A stretch of 64,000 bases of DNA from CAYOID01 sp964573115 (lineage in GTDB: Bacteria > Desulfobacterota > Desulfovibrionia > Desulfovibrionales > Desulfothermaceae): contig CAZNIP010000004.1 of the NCBI GenBank assembly GCA_964573115.1, positions 1 to 64,000 on the forward strand. The letters run 5' to 3'. The notes below the pieces were generated by a model. The model worked only from the letters and a program-made list of their open reading frames with translations. It was not told where the DNA came from and ran no database searches. Position 1 is the first letter of the stretch; every line of letters begins with the position of its first letter. The translations under genes were made by a program, and so were the position numbers. This document shows positions 49,414-57,537 of this stretch, piece after piece.

Positions 49414-49513
49414 TACAGTCAACAAACTCCTCTACACGGAAAAAATCTTTTCTTCCCTCAACCTTCAACCCTCAACCTTCAACCTGTCAGCCCGGCCTCT
49501 GGCCGGGCTGACA
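49402..49513 (-). repeat. Repeat family A, copy 3, with terminator hairpin
   Basis: On the minus strand: TGTCAGCCCGGCC, loop AGA, GGCCGGGCTGACA (49485-49513), GA-rich GGTTGAAGGTTGAGGG, AAGAAAAGA, ending near TTGGATCA. The hairpin starts right after the stop of the CofD-like gene and should terminate the long minus-strand array. Confidence 0.7.
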
Positions 49514-50707
49514 TCAGACGCTCAGGGACAGCAGGATGTCTGCCAGCAGCCGGGGGTCGATACGCTCTGCTCCGCCCTCTGTCACCAGCCTGGTCTGCAG
49601 GATGTCGATTCCCCTTTCTTTGAGGAAATCAATGGGGATTCCTCCTGAATAGCGCTGCCCGTCTTGGTCCACGAGGATGAAGTTCAGGACCCGACTGCAG
49701 TCCTCAGGGATGTAGTCACGCCCCAGAAGCTGGACCAGGAGCCGGTCCACCTGCATCTGGAGATCGAGCCCCATGCACTCCGGATCCTCGAAGGTGTTCG
49801 GGATGTAGATCTTGGGGCAGCTCGTTTCGGCCACAGCCCTGGCCACGCCTTCGGGCAGGAGGTTGGCCAGCAGGCTGGTGTAGAAGCTCCCCATGGGATA
49901 GCAGATCAGATCGGCAGACTGGATCTGGGCTTTGACCTTGTCCCGGATGGCCACCGGCATCGGGGCCGGTTCCTGCAGGCTCCTGACCAGGGTCATGCCC
50001 TTGATGGCCGACGTCAGGGCCGGCGACCCCTTCCCTGTCAGCAGATGCTGACCGACAACCCGCTGTCCGTCTGCCAGCTCTGCCGCCAGATGGGCGTCCA
50101 CATTGACCACCGGCCGGACCGTTCCCCTGACCTCCACCAGCTTGGAGTAGATGAAGATCACTGGATCGAGGTGGCGGTCGTTTTCCAGGTAGCCCGCGGT
50201 CAGGACCAGGTTGCCCAGGCTGGCCCCCCGAAGGTCAAAGTCTTCGGGCATGTTCCGAGCGAAGAAGTCGAGATGGTGCTTGATGATCTTGCGCATCGGG
50301 TCAGGGACATTGGCCACGTTGGGGTGCTGACCGCGGACAAAGGACTCGAATTCCCTCTTCAGAGCGGCCTGGTCGGCACGGTGCGGGAGCCGGTGGGAAA
50401 AGAGGGCATAAATCTCCGGGTGCCCTTTGACGGTCTGATCAGCCAGGGCCATGAGCCTGTTCCTGATGTCCCCCACTGCAGGCATGTTGAAGACCCTGCG
50501 AAGCTCGGCTGAGCTGCCGCCGGAGTCGAAGGGGGTGATGATGTGGATGGAGTTGTGCGTGGCGTTGATCAGGGTCCGGCTGAGGGCCCTCAGGGCTGTT
50601 CCCCCGCTGAAGAAGAGTATTCTGGGGCCCAGCTCCGGTGACTTCTGAAATCGGGCCAGTCTGATCCGGTCCGGGATGGTGATGTTCCTGGTCAAGCTGA
50701 TGTGCAT
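49514..50707 (-). CDS. CofD/YvcK-like protein (GAK-system type)
   Basis: 397 aa. RILFFSGGTALRALSRTL, ITPFDSGGSSAELRR and VGDIRNRLMALAD match the CofD/YvcK fold; the body has LGNLVLTAGYL and DLICYPMGSFYTSLLANLLPEGVARAV. CofD transfers a lactyl-phosphate in F420 synthesis, whereas YvcK-type proteins regulate cell-wall and carbon metabolism. The extended N-terminus (ARFQKSPELGP) and neighbours fit the GAK-type CofD-like family as I recall it. It is the last gene of the array, closed by a hairpin. Reaction unknown. Confidence 0.85.
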   Translation of the reverse strand: MHISLTRNITIPDRIRLARFQKSPELGPRILFFSGGTALRALSRTLINATHNSIHIITPFDSGGSSAELRRVFNMPAVGDIRNRLMALADQTVKGHPEIYALFSHRLPHRADQAALKREFESFVRGQHPNVANVPDPMRKIIKHHLDFFARNMPEDFDLRGASLGNLVLTAGYLENDRHLDPVIFIYSKLVEVRGTVRPVVNVDAHLAAELADGQRVVGQHLLTGKGSPALTSAIKGMTLVRSLQEPAPMPVAIRDKVKAQIQSADLICYPMGSFYTSLLANLLPEGVARAVAETSCPKIYIPNTFEDPECMGLDLQMQVDRLLVQLLGRDYIPEDCSRVLNFILVDQDGQRYSGGIPIDFLKERGIDILQTRLVTEGGAERIDPRLLADILLSLSV

Positions 50708-50808
50708 GGCTCGGTTCGCTGTTGCAGCCTGTTCGTCAATGTCTCGTGCCCCAGGCGTCCCTGACGGGGGAACACACGGCCAGTGCCGCTCTCAAAGACC
50801 AGGCCCCT

Positions 50809-51891
50809 TCACCCCGGGACATGGCCTTCCCGGAGAAAGTGCAGGCACGCCCTGCGGGCATGGTCAAAGTCGACCCCCCCGACAGCCTCCATGACCACGC
50901 ACCTGGACAGGACATCGAGGTAGGTCGCCTCTGAGAGGCTGGCTCCGTGACCCTCCTGAGGCAGGAAAAACAGGCCGACCTCTTTCATGAAGGCCGGCAG
51001 GAGGTCCTGGCGTGACCTGAGGTCGACCTCCTGAACACGCACCTGCTCGTTCCTGCGGGACCAGTTCAGGATGAGCAGGCCGTGCATCGGGGCCGTGAGC
51101 TCGAAACGCCCCTGGCCGAAGCAGGTTTCGATGGGCACGTCGTACTTGTGCTCCAGGTCCCAGAGCTGGTCTTCCTCCAGGGAGCTGAATCTCTTCAGAT
51201 CGTCCTCAGGCACGATGTCAACCAGGCAGGGGTTGTTCAGGGCCGTGCCCGGATTGATCCTGGGCAGCTTGGCCACTCCGCGCATGATCAGCCCGTCCCT
51301 GTGGGGACTGACCAGCAGCCTGTCGTTGCTGACAAAAACCGCGTCCTGCTCCAGGAGCTTCAGGGCCAGCGTGGACTTGCCCATGCCTGAAAAACCGGCC
51401 AGGGCCAGTCCCCTGCCCTTCAGGCTGACCCCGGCCGCATGGCCCAGGAGGGCCCCCTGGTGGAGCTGGTCCTGGATGAACCGGTTGTTGATGAAGTTCA
51501 CGACCTGGTTGACATTGTTCAGACAGGGGCCCACACAGCAGTGATCAGACCCGCCAAAGACAAAGAGCATCCCGGTCAGGCGCTTGCGGACCACCCGGCC
51601 GTCGCTCAGGTCGCAAAACTCCTCCTTGATTCTGCTCTTTCCGGGCTCGGGGGGCTTGACCCTGAACTCCAGCCCCAGGTCCGGTTCAGCTGCTTCATGA
51701 CAGGTGATCAGGATGTCGGTCTCAGGCCCGGAGATGACAAAAGGACGGAAATAATCGGTCAGGGCCTGCAGCAGCTCTGGATGACTGGCCTGAACCTCGA
51801 TCCTGCAGGAATCAAAGCCGAGCTTCAGCCCGGGACTCGTGGGGTGCTGCTGCCGGAGATGCTGGACAAGCTCCCGCCTGGTCACGGTCAT
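50809..51891 (-). CDS. HPr kinase-related protein (GAK-system type)
   Basis: 360 aa from the ATG overlapping the ATP-grasp stop by four bases (ATGA). The centre has a P-loop LAGFSGMGKSTLALKLLE and VSNDRLL, the layout of the HPr kinase C-terminal domain (Walker A followed by an acidic strand). N-terminal 150 residues form a separate domain (RIEVQASHPELLQALTDYFRPF). It cannot be HprK itself, as the HPr-specific signature is not evident. It is translationally coupled to the ATP-grasp enzyme, so the two likely act on one substrate. Confidence 0.82.
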   Translation of the reverse strand: MTVTRRELVQHLRQQHPTSPGLKLGFDSCRIEVQASHPELLQALTDYFRPFVISGPETDILITCHEAAEPDLGLEFRVKPPEPGKSRIKEEFCDLSDGRVVRKRLTGMLFVFGGSDHCCVGPCLNNVNQVVNFINNRFIQDQLHQGALLGHAAGVSLKGRGLALAGFSGMGKSTLALKLLEQDAVFVSNDRLLVSPHRDGLIMRGVAKLPRINPGTALNNPCLVDIVPEDDLKRFSSLEEDQLWDLEHKYDVPIETCFGQGRFELTAPMHGLLILNWSRRNEQVRVQEVDLRSRQDLLPAFMKEVGLFFLPQEGHGASLSEATYLDVLSRCVVMEAVGGVDFDHARRACLHFLREGHVPG

Positions 51892-52757
51892 GCCTGTATC
51901 CTCTCGGCCACGTACTCCGTGAGCAGGGCTGCGGCGTTGATGTTCTGGGCTTCGAGCATGCCCCGGAACCCCCCAAAGGCCGAGACTTCGAAGACCACGG
52001 GCCCCTGCTCGGTTTCCACCAGGTCCACGCAGGTAAAATCGAGCCCGAACAGGGACTGGGCCTTTTCCGCCAGGCTGATGCTCTCGTCCGAGGGCGTAAA
52101 GGGTTCGTACTTGCCGCCGTTGGCCGTGGTCGTGTTCCAGGAGTGGCCCAGTTTCCTGGAGTAGGTTGTCAGATAGGACCCTCCCAGGAAGACCAGTCCC
52201 AGATCCCGGCCATTGAGATCGATCTTTTTCTGGATGTACATGATGGAATTGTGGCGATGGTAGTCCTGGACCTGTCGCTCGATGTCCGAATCGGCGGAGA
52301 TGAGCTTCATGCCCCTGGCCTTGGAGGTGTACAGGGGCTTGAACACGGCCTGGCCGTAATCCTGTACGGCCTTGATGGCCTGCGCGGACTCTTCGGTGAT
52401 CGTGGTCGGCGGCATGGGGATGCCGGCCAGCCTGAGGCTGATGGTGCAGCTCAGGCGGTCCAGGACGCGCATGATGTTCAGGGGGGAGGAGTAGACCTTG
52501 ACCCCCTGTTCCTGGACAAAACGGAGCATCTCCAGTCTGTCCAGGAGATCGGGGGAATATCTGGCCCCGATCTTCTTGACGATCAGCCCGTCCAGCGTGC
52601 AGAGGTCGGTCTGTCCATGCCAGGCCCGGCATCTCTCGAGGTCCAGGCTGACATCCGCCATGTCCACGAGCAGACGGAAACCGGTCTTGTCCTGAACTGC
52701 ATCAGCCAGGAATTCCGAAGACCATCCTCCGTGCGTGCCGACAACTCCAATTCTCAT
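51888..52757 (-). CDS. ATP-grasp enzyme (GAK-system type)
   Basis: 289 aa. N-terminal pre-grasp fold (MRIGVVGTHGGWSSEFLADAV), then ATP-grasp motifs AVFKPLYTSKARGMKLIS, FLGGSYLTTYSRK and a magnesium-site segment LFGLDFTCVDLVETEQGPVVFEVSAFGGFRG. ATP-grasp enzymes join an acyl-phosphate to an amine, thiol or hydroxyl. Resemblance to RimK-like ligases suggests peptide or amino-acid ligation (inference). It is coupled to the HPr-kinase-like gene. Confidence 0.85.
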   Translation of the reverse strand: MRIGVVGTHGGWSSEFLADAVQDKTGFRLLVDMADVSLDLERCRAWHGQTDLCTLDGLIVKKIGARYSPDLLDRLEMLRFVQEQGVKVYSSPLNIMRVLDRLSCTISLRLAGIPMPPTTITEESAQAIKAVQDYGQAVFKPLYTSKARGMKLISADSDIERQVQDYHRHNSIMYIQKKIDLNGRDLGLVFLGGSYLTTYSRKLGHSWNTTTANGGKYEPFTPSDESISLAEKAQSLFGLDFTCVDLVETEQGPVVFEVSAFGGFRGMLEAQNINAAALLTEYVAERIQA

Positions 52758-52826
52758 AGGTCGATCACCTCGTCATGATACGGTTTGAGCAGTGTTCCAG
52801 ACTCGGCAGGTGTCCAGGACCTGCCA

Positions 52827-54482
52827 TCAGGAGCGCAGGATTCTGTCCGGGAAGGAGAATGCTGACCAGGGCCGGTCGCGATGGTTGACGACCTTGTCCA
52901 GGAGGTAGTGGGCCCTGAGGAACATGTCTCTGGAAAAGCTGGAGTTCAGTTCGAAACGGGTGGAGGTGTACAGGGACCGGGCCACCGCCAGGGCCAGGCG
53001 GATATCGAAGAGGGTGTCGCCGCGATCTCCGGCATAGGACTTGGCAAAGAGAAACATGCGCTGGATCATCCAGTTCAGGCGGTCCCGCTTGTCTTTGGAA
53101 AAGATCGGGATGCGGTAGTTGGAGACCAGAAAGACTGAAATGTCCTGGACAAAATCAAAGGGCCTGGAGCGGTGGACGTCGATGAAGTGCACCTTTTGCC
53201 GGGTGTGGTTGTAGACGATGTTGTTGATGTTGAAATCGCCGTGGATCAGAACGGAAAACGGGGCCTGGACCTCGTCCTCCACCGCGGTGCAGAGGGTCAT
53301 GAGCTCACGGGTGCTGTAAATCTGGTTTGAGCCGACCCTGGAGCTTCTGCGCTCAAAGCTGGGATGGACCTGCTTGACGGCGCCCAGACGGCTGCTCAAC
53401 TGCTGCATGAAGTTGGTCTGCACCGGTTCCGGCCTGGTGGTCGTGTCCCAGACTTCCTGAAGCGTCTCCTCCAGGATAAAGGCCGCATTGAGCAGGGTGT
53501 CCCAGTCCGTGGTCAGGACAGCCTCGTCCAGGGTGCACCCGGGCAGAAGCTCCACCAGCATGGAGGCCTGATCATCGGTTTCGTGCTCAAAGTAGTTGAA
53601 GATCTTGGGCACCAGGCCGGGGAAGGCCTCTTCCCAACGGATCAGGTTTTCCTTCTCCTCCTTGATCTTCTGCCTGCTGCCCTCCTTGAAGATGGAATCC
53701 TGGACCTGAAAGCGCTCCTTCTTGTCCTCGACACGGCCGATTCTGCAACCGGACCGGCTGCCCCAGATGAACTGGACATTGACATCTGAAAACGAGGATT
53801 GCATGTCCGGCTGATTCAAGGTCTGCTGCAGGGCCTGGAACTGATTGATCTTGATCTTCTCGCCCAGGATGGTGAACAGAATGGCTTCGCCGATGTTCAG
53901 CAGGCTGTCTCCGATCCGTTCCAGGTAGCGGACGATGAACAGGATGGTGATGTAGTTGCCTGGATCGGAACGCCCCTCCTTCAGCTCGGCCATGACCCGG
54001 TCGAAATGGGTCTTGTACATCTGGTCCAGATGGTTTTCAGCCCGGCAGATGGTCAGGGCCTTGGAGAGCTCCTTTTCCTTCAGGGCAGGGTCGATTTCCG
54101 CCAGGGTGTCCAGGATCTCCGTGAGCATGCCCTCATAGTTGAAGGAGTACAGGAACGAGGTGTCGGTCAGGTATTGCACCTGGCGGACGATGTTCACGCA
54201 GAAGTCCGCGATCCGCTCCAGGTTGACGGCAATGGTCTGCATGGCCCGGATGTTGTTGACGTCCCTTTTGGACAGGCTGCCGTTGGTGGAGGAGATGATC
54301 TGTTCAAAGCAGGCGTTCTCCACCATGTTTCTCAGGTTGTCGACGGCGTCGTCCTTGGTGGTGATGGCTTGAAAGAGCTCAGGAGAGGGGTCGTTCAGGA
54401 AGTCGAAGGTGTTGGTGGCCAGGTTCTTGACCTCGATGAGCAGAAACTGAAAGTTGTCGTAGAGCGAGCCAAAGGTGAGCAT
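52827..54482 (-). CDS. PhoU-like domain fused to an aminoglycoside-phosphotransferase-type kinase
   Basis: 551 aa. Residues 1-215 contain two PhoU-type helical repeats (AVDNLRNMVENACFEQI, NNIRAMQTIAVNLERIADFC; ILFIVRYLERIGDSLLNIGEAILF). From about 255 an APH/choline-kinase fold follows, with the catalytic loop LIHGDFNINNIVYN and metal-binding FIDVHRS. So a phosphate-signalling domain is attached to a small-molecule kinase. There is a basic linker (KKERFQVQDSIFKEGSRQKIKEEKE). It follows the amphi-Trp gene by 9 bp. The fusion ties the GAK-type genes to phosphate regulation. Confidence 0.85.
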   Translation of the reverse strand: MLTFGSLYDNFQFLLIEVKNLATNTFDFLNDPSPELFQAITTKDDAVDNLRNMVENACFEQIISSTNGSLSKRDVNNIRAMQTIAVNLERIADFCVNIVRQVQYLTDTSFLYSFNYEGMLTEILDTLAEIDPALKEKELSKALTICRAENHLDQMYKTHFDRVMAELKEGRSDPGNYITILFIVRYLERIGDSLLNIGEAILFTILGEKIKINQFQALQQTLNQPDMQSSFSDVNVQFIWGSRSGCRIGRVEDKKERFQVQDSIFKEGSRQKIKEEKENLIRWEEAFPGLVPKIFNYFEHETDDQASMLVELLPGCTLDEAVLTTDWDTLLNAAFILEETLQEVWDTTTRPEPVQTNFMQQLSSRLGAVKQVHPSFERRSSRVGSNQIYSTRELMTLCTAVEDEVQAPFSVLIHGDFNINNIVYNHTRQKVHFIDVHRSRPFDFVQDISVFLVSNYRIPIFSKDKRDRLNWMIQRMFLFAKSYAGDRGDTLFDIRLALAVARSLYTSTRFELNSSFSRDMFLRAHYLLDKVVNHRDRPWSAFSFPDRILRS

Positions 54483-54491
54483 GAGCCAGCC

Positions 54492-54764
54492 TCAGGACTT
54501 GATGGTCAGGGGTTGATTCGCGGTCCCGGTCTGAGTCTGCTTGTCCTCCCAGACGATCTTCAGCTGCAGTTTGCTGCTCCCGTCCTTCTTCTTGGCTTTG
54601 ATGGACAAAGTGAATAAATCTGGAGGGTTGAGGGTGAACTCCTCCTGAGAGGATCCCAGGACGATCCGCCCGTTTTCCAGCCCTTTCTGCAGAGTCTCCA
54701 GAAAGGACTTGATGGACTGGACATCCTGCATGGATTCATGAAAAAACTTGCCGTCACTGGCCAT
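54492..54764 (-). CDS. Amphi-Trp domain protein
   Basis: 90 aa. The layout (helix FFHESMQDVQSIKSFLETLQKGLENG, then strands RIVLGSSQEEFTLNPP and SKLQLKIVWED) fits the short amphi-Trp domain, which ends with an amphipathic strand and a Trp. Its function is unknown; it recurs in GAK-type clusters as I recall. It is tightly packed upstream of the PhoU-kinase fusion, which has a 140-bp gap before it. Confidence 0.72.
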   Translation of the reverse strand: MASDGKFFHESMQDVQSIKSFLETLQKGLENGRIVLGSSQEEFTLNPPDLFTLSIKAKKKDGSSKLQLKIVWEDKQTQTGTANQPLTIKS

Positions 54765-54904
54765 AGACTCTTTCCTTGTTGTCAGAGCAGAAGGCGGAGT
54801 TCAAAGCGCGGTCGCGCCTTCTAGTCAAGGACCGACGCCGGAGAAAAAGGATCGCTTGGCAACAGCGACGACATGGTGATCAATGGCCAATTCCAGGACG
54901 ATGA

Positions 54905-56071
54905 TCAGCCCTGCAGGCGGCTCAGGTATTCGTCAATGGTCCCTGCCCGGCTGACATGAGCCTTGATGAGCATTTTCTGGATGGACAGGTCGTCCCAGGC
55001 CGGCTGGAGCCCGATTTCCCGCGAAGCCTTGTCCAGGTCCTGCAGCTCAGGGTCCTTGACCTTTTCCCCCATGTGGGTGTCATCGCCCATGAAGATCAAG
55101 AGCCGTCTCTTGGACAGCCCCAGTTCCCGGTTCTTGCGATTGACCACAGAAATCAGGAAATCGGTGTAGCGCTGGGACTGGGGGTTCCAGACTTCATAGC
55201 CGTCCACGTCGTATTCCGCCAGCAAAATAGGCCAGAACTGCTCCGGATGGGGGACAATGATCCCGGCCTGATGCTTGCGTGCCTCCTCGATGATCTCTGA
55301 TGTCCGGTAGAAGTACTGCAGGGAAAAGTTGGCCTTCACAGTCTGCTTGACCGTCTTCAAAAAGGCCTGGGCCCGGTCGATGACCTGATGGCCGAACTGT
55401 GGCCGCAACCCGTCGAAGAAGTTGCGCAGCAGCTTGTTCTTGATCATGTCCTCGGGCACGGAGTCCAGGTGCTCGTCCAGGAGCTTCTTGATCTTGCGGA
55501 CCGTGATCTGGATGAAGGTGACCAGGTCCTGGTCAGCGCCCGTCTCCCGGGCGGCATACTCCAGTCTGCCCTGCTTCGGGGCGGCGATGGTCTCGATGAA
55601 GTCGAAGAGCTGGGAGGCGCGATACTTCCTGGTGTGTTCGAGCATGGAGAGCAGGATGCCGGCGTCCTGGAGATTGGCCTGGTCGAAATGGAGAAGCAGC
55701 TGGACCTTCTGGTCAAAGGCCCTGGAATAGCAGTCGACCTCAACGCCGCAGTATCCGTTCCAGTTCAGGAGCACATTGTGCTGAGTGGGAATGATCAGCT
55801 CCCTGTCCAGGCCTGGAAACATGGCGTGGGTCCTGGACAGGCAGAGTTCCAGGGGAACGAACTCGGGATGCCAGTGAACAGCCAGGATCTCCCTCTGCCG
55901 CGGATAGGTCAGTTCGGGGTTGCTGATCCGGTCGGTCTGCTCCTGGCTGAGCTCGATGTTCACGAGCTGAAAAAACAGGCGCCGATCCTCGTCCGTCGGC
56001 TCCTCAGGGATGGACCGGTCAAAGAGTGAGGGGCATTGAGGCTGGTTCTTCAGGACCATGACCATGAGCAA
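54905..56071 (-). CDS. PHP-like metal-dependent hydrolase, putative
   Basis: 388 aa. AVHWHPEFVPLELC, GIIVPHPEQFWPILLAEYDVDGYEVWNPQSQRY, and MGDDTHMGEK give the spaced His/Asp pattern of a PHP (polymerase/histidinol phosphatase) fold. A helical insert (about 170-270) is extra. PHP enzymes remove phosphate using three metals. It lies between the XXXCH-type and amphi-Trp genes, in the same direction. Assignment is by motif only; I have not met this gene in my memory of GAK clusters. Confidence 0.6.
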   Translation of the reverse strand: MLMVMVLKNQPQCPSLFDRSIPEEPTDEDRRLFFQLVNIELSQEQTDRISNPELTYPRQREILAVHWHPEFVPLELCLSRTHAMFPGLDRELIIPTQHNVLLNWNGYCGVEVDCYSRAFDQKVQLLLHFDQANLQDAGILLSMLEHTRKYRASQLFDFIETIAAPKQGRLEYAARETGADQDLVTFIQITVRKIKKLLDEHLDSVPEDMIKNKLLRNFFDGLRPQFGHQVIDRAQAFLKTVKQTVKANFSLQYFYRTSEIIEEARKHQAGIIVPHPEQFWPILLAEYDVDGYEVWNPQSQRYTDFLISVVNRKNRELGLSKRRLLIFMGDDTHMGEKVKDPELQDLDKASREIGLQPAWDDLSIQKMLIKAHVSRAGTIDEYLSRLQG

Positions 56072-56089
56072 AACCTCGACTTCGTCCGG

Positions 56090-56614
56090 TCACTTGTAGG
56101 TGTCATGACATCGGCTTTTGAGGGTGTTCAGGGTGTTGACGCACTCCTTCAGCCGGGGCAGGTCCTCCTGTCCGTAGGCCTGTTCAAAGGCCTGACAGGC
56201 CTGCTGATACTCCTCGTAGTACTCGTCACCATACCCTGGATAGCTGATCATGCTTTCGGAGTCCTGGAGGAACACGGACACGATCTCCCGTGAGGGCATC
56301 TGGTTGTCGTTCACGCTCTTCAAGAGGTCGACGAAGTAGACTTCCATGCGCTTTTTGAGCTTGGAGTACTTCTCTTCCTCGAGATCGTCATCGGGTTCCA
56401 CATTCTCGGAACTGACGAACTTGATCTTCAGCTTGACGTTCATGAGGTCAGAAAATTTCTTCAAGCTCATCTTGAGCTTTGAAAAGTCTGACAAGTCGAT
56501 ATCATAGTCCTCGATCCTGGTCTGCCCATTTTCCACGCAATCGGCCACCGAGCGGAGAAAATGCGCTGCCTGATCCTTGCTCATGCTCATTTCATATCGT
56601 TTCTTTTCGCTCAT
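56090..56614 (-). CDS. XXXCH-domain protein (GAK-system type)
   Basis: 174 aa. The N-terminal half resembles an amphi-Trp unit (KRYEMSMSKDQAAHFLRSVADCVENGQTRIEDYDIDLSDFSKLKMSLKKFSDLMNVKLKIKF, in order); the rest is acidic and helical and ends with KSRCHDTYK, a Cys-His terminus as in proteins named XXXCH. Function unknown; the CH end could bind metal. It begins after phoU by 106 bp and is followed by the PHP-like gene after 18 bp. Confidence 0.75.
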   Translation of the reverse strand: MSEKKRYEMSMSKDQAAHFLRSVADCVENGQTRIEDYDIDLSDFSKLKMSLKKFSDLMNVKLKIKFVSSENVEPDDDLEEEKYSKLKKRMEVYFVDLLKSVNDNQMPSREIVSVFLQDSESMISYPGYGDEYYEEYQQACQAFEQAYGQEDLPRLKECVNTLNTLKSRCHDTYK

Positions 56615-56720
56615 AGGACCCCCATGGTCTCAAGTCGATTGTCAAACATCTGGTCACGTGTGAGCATTCGTTTCCATGACCTCCTTACAGGACTCACCTG
56701 GGCTTAGCAAGGGGTGAGGC

Positions 56721-57407
56721 TCACTCCTCTTCCTGGGAGCAGCGGTCATCGAACTGATTGGAATGTTTGACATTGATGCCTTTGACGATAAAAAAGACAT
56801 ACTCAGCGATGTTCGTTGACAGGTCCCCCACCCGCTCCAGGGAGTTGGCCACGATGATCGTGTGCACGGCCCGCTCGACAATGATGGACTCATTGGTCAT
56901 GTAGTCGATGAGGCTCTTGATGATGGTCACGTTGAGCTCGTCCGCCTTTGAATCCAGGCAGCAGACCTCCCTGGCCATGTCGCAGTCCAGTTCTGACAGG
57001 GCGGTCATGGACTTGCGGAACATGTCCCCGACCACATTGGACAGATCCTCGATGCTGTTCATCAGGTTCAGGCGGGCCTTGCGGTTGAGCATGACCGCCC
57101 GTTCAGCCACATTGGTCGCCTGGTCGCCGATGCGCTCCAGTTCATTGGCGATTTTGGTGCACCCGGAGATGAACCGCAGATCCCTGGCCACGGGCTGCCA
57201 TCTGGCCAGGACATTCAGGATGTCCTCTTCGATATCGACTTCAATCTGATTGATGATTTTGTCCTCCTGGAGGACCTGGTCGGCCAGCTCGTCGTCCCGG
57301 TCGATCAGGGCACGGATGGCCTTGTCCAGGGCCCGCTCAGTCAGGGCGTACATCTTCAGCAGCTTGACCTTCAGGTTTTCCAATTCGAGGTGCAGATGTG
57401 TTTCCAT
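56721..57407 (-). CDS. phoU: Phosphate-signalling protein PhoU
   Basis: 228 aa from the ATG after GGAAGGTTT. Two PhoU repeats with metal-binding motifs: DRDDELADQVLQEDKIIN, ISGCTKIANELERIGDQATNVAER and VANSLERVGDLSTNIAEYVFF. PhoU dampens PhoR activity and controls Pst. It lies after phoR and leads into the GAK-type genes. Confidence 0.93.
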   Translation of the reverse strand: METHLHLELENLKVKLLKMYALTERALDKAIRALIDRDDELADQVLQEDKIINQIEVDIEEDILNVLARWQPVARDLRFISGCTKIANELERIGDQATNVAERAVMLNRKARLNLMNSIEDLSNVVGDMFRKSMTALSELDCDMAREVCCLDSKADELNVTIIKSLIDYMTNESIIVERAVHTIIVANSLERVGDLSTNIAEYVFFIVKGINVKHSNQFDDRCSQEEE

Positions 57408-57537
57408 AAACCTTCCATCTCCTTGTCCATACAATATCATGACATTCTGGCCTCAGGCACCATGGTAAAACGATTCACCATTAGTACGATTCCAGTTTCC
57501 AAAAGGCAAGCTGCCCTGCCGGTGGCCGGCCACCCGC

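Noticed and set aside
49217..49513. CRISPR-like tandem repeats
   Set aside because: Units of the ACCCCTCAGGCC type are only three, imperfect, contiguous without spacers, and part of dispersed repeat B.
51892..52632. N-terminal extension of the HPr-kinase-like protein by about 247 residues
   Set aside because: It is an out-of-frame reading of the ATP-grasp gene; the ATGA overlap at 51888-51891 gives the natural start.
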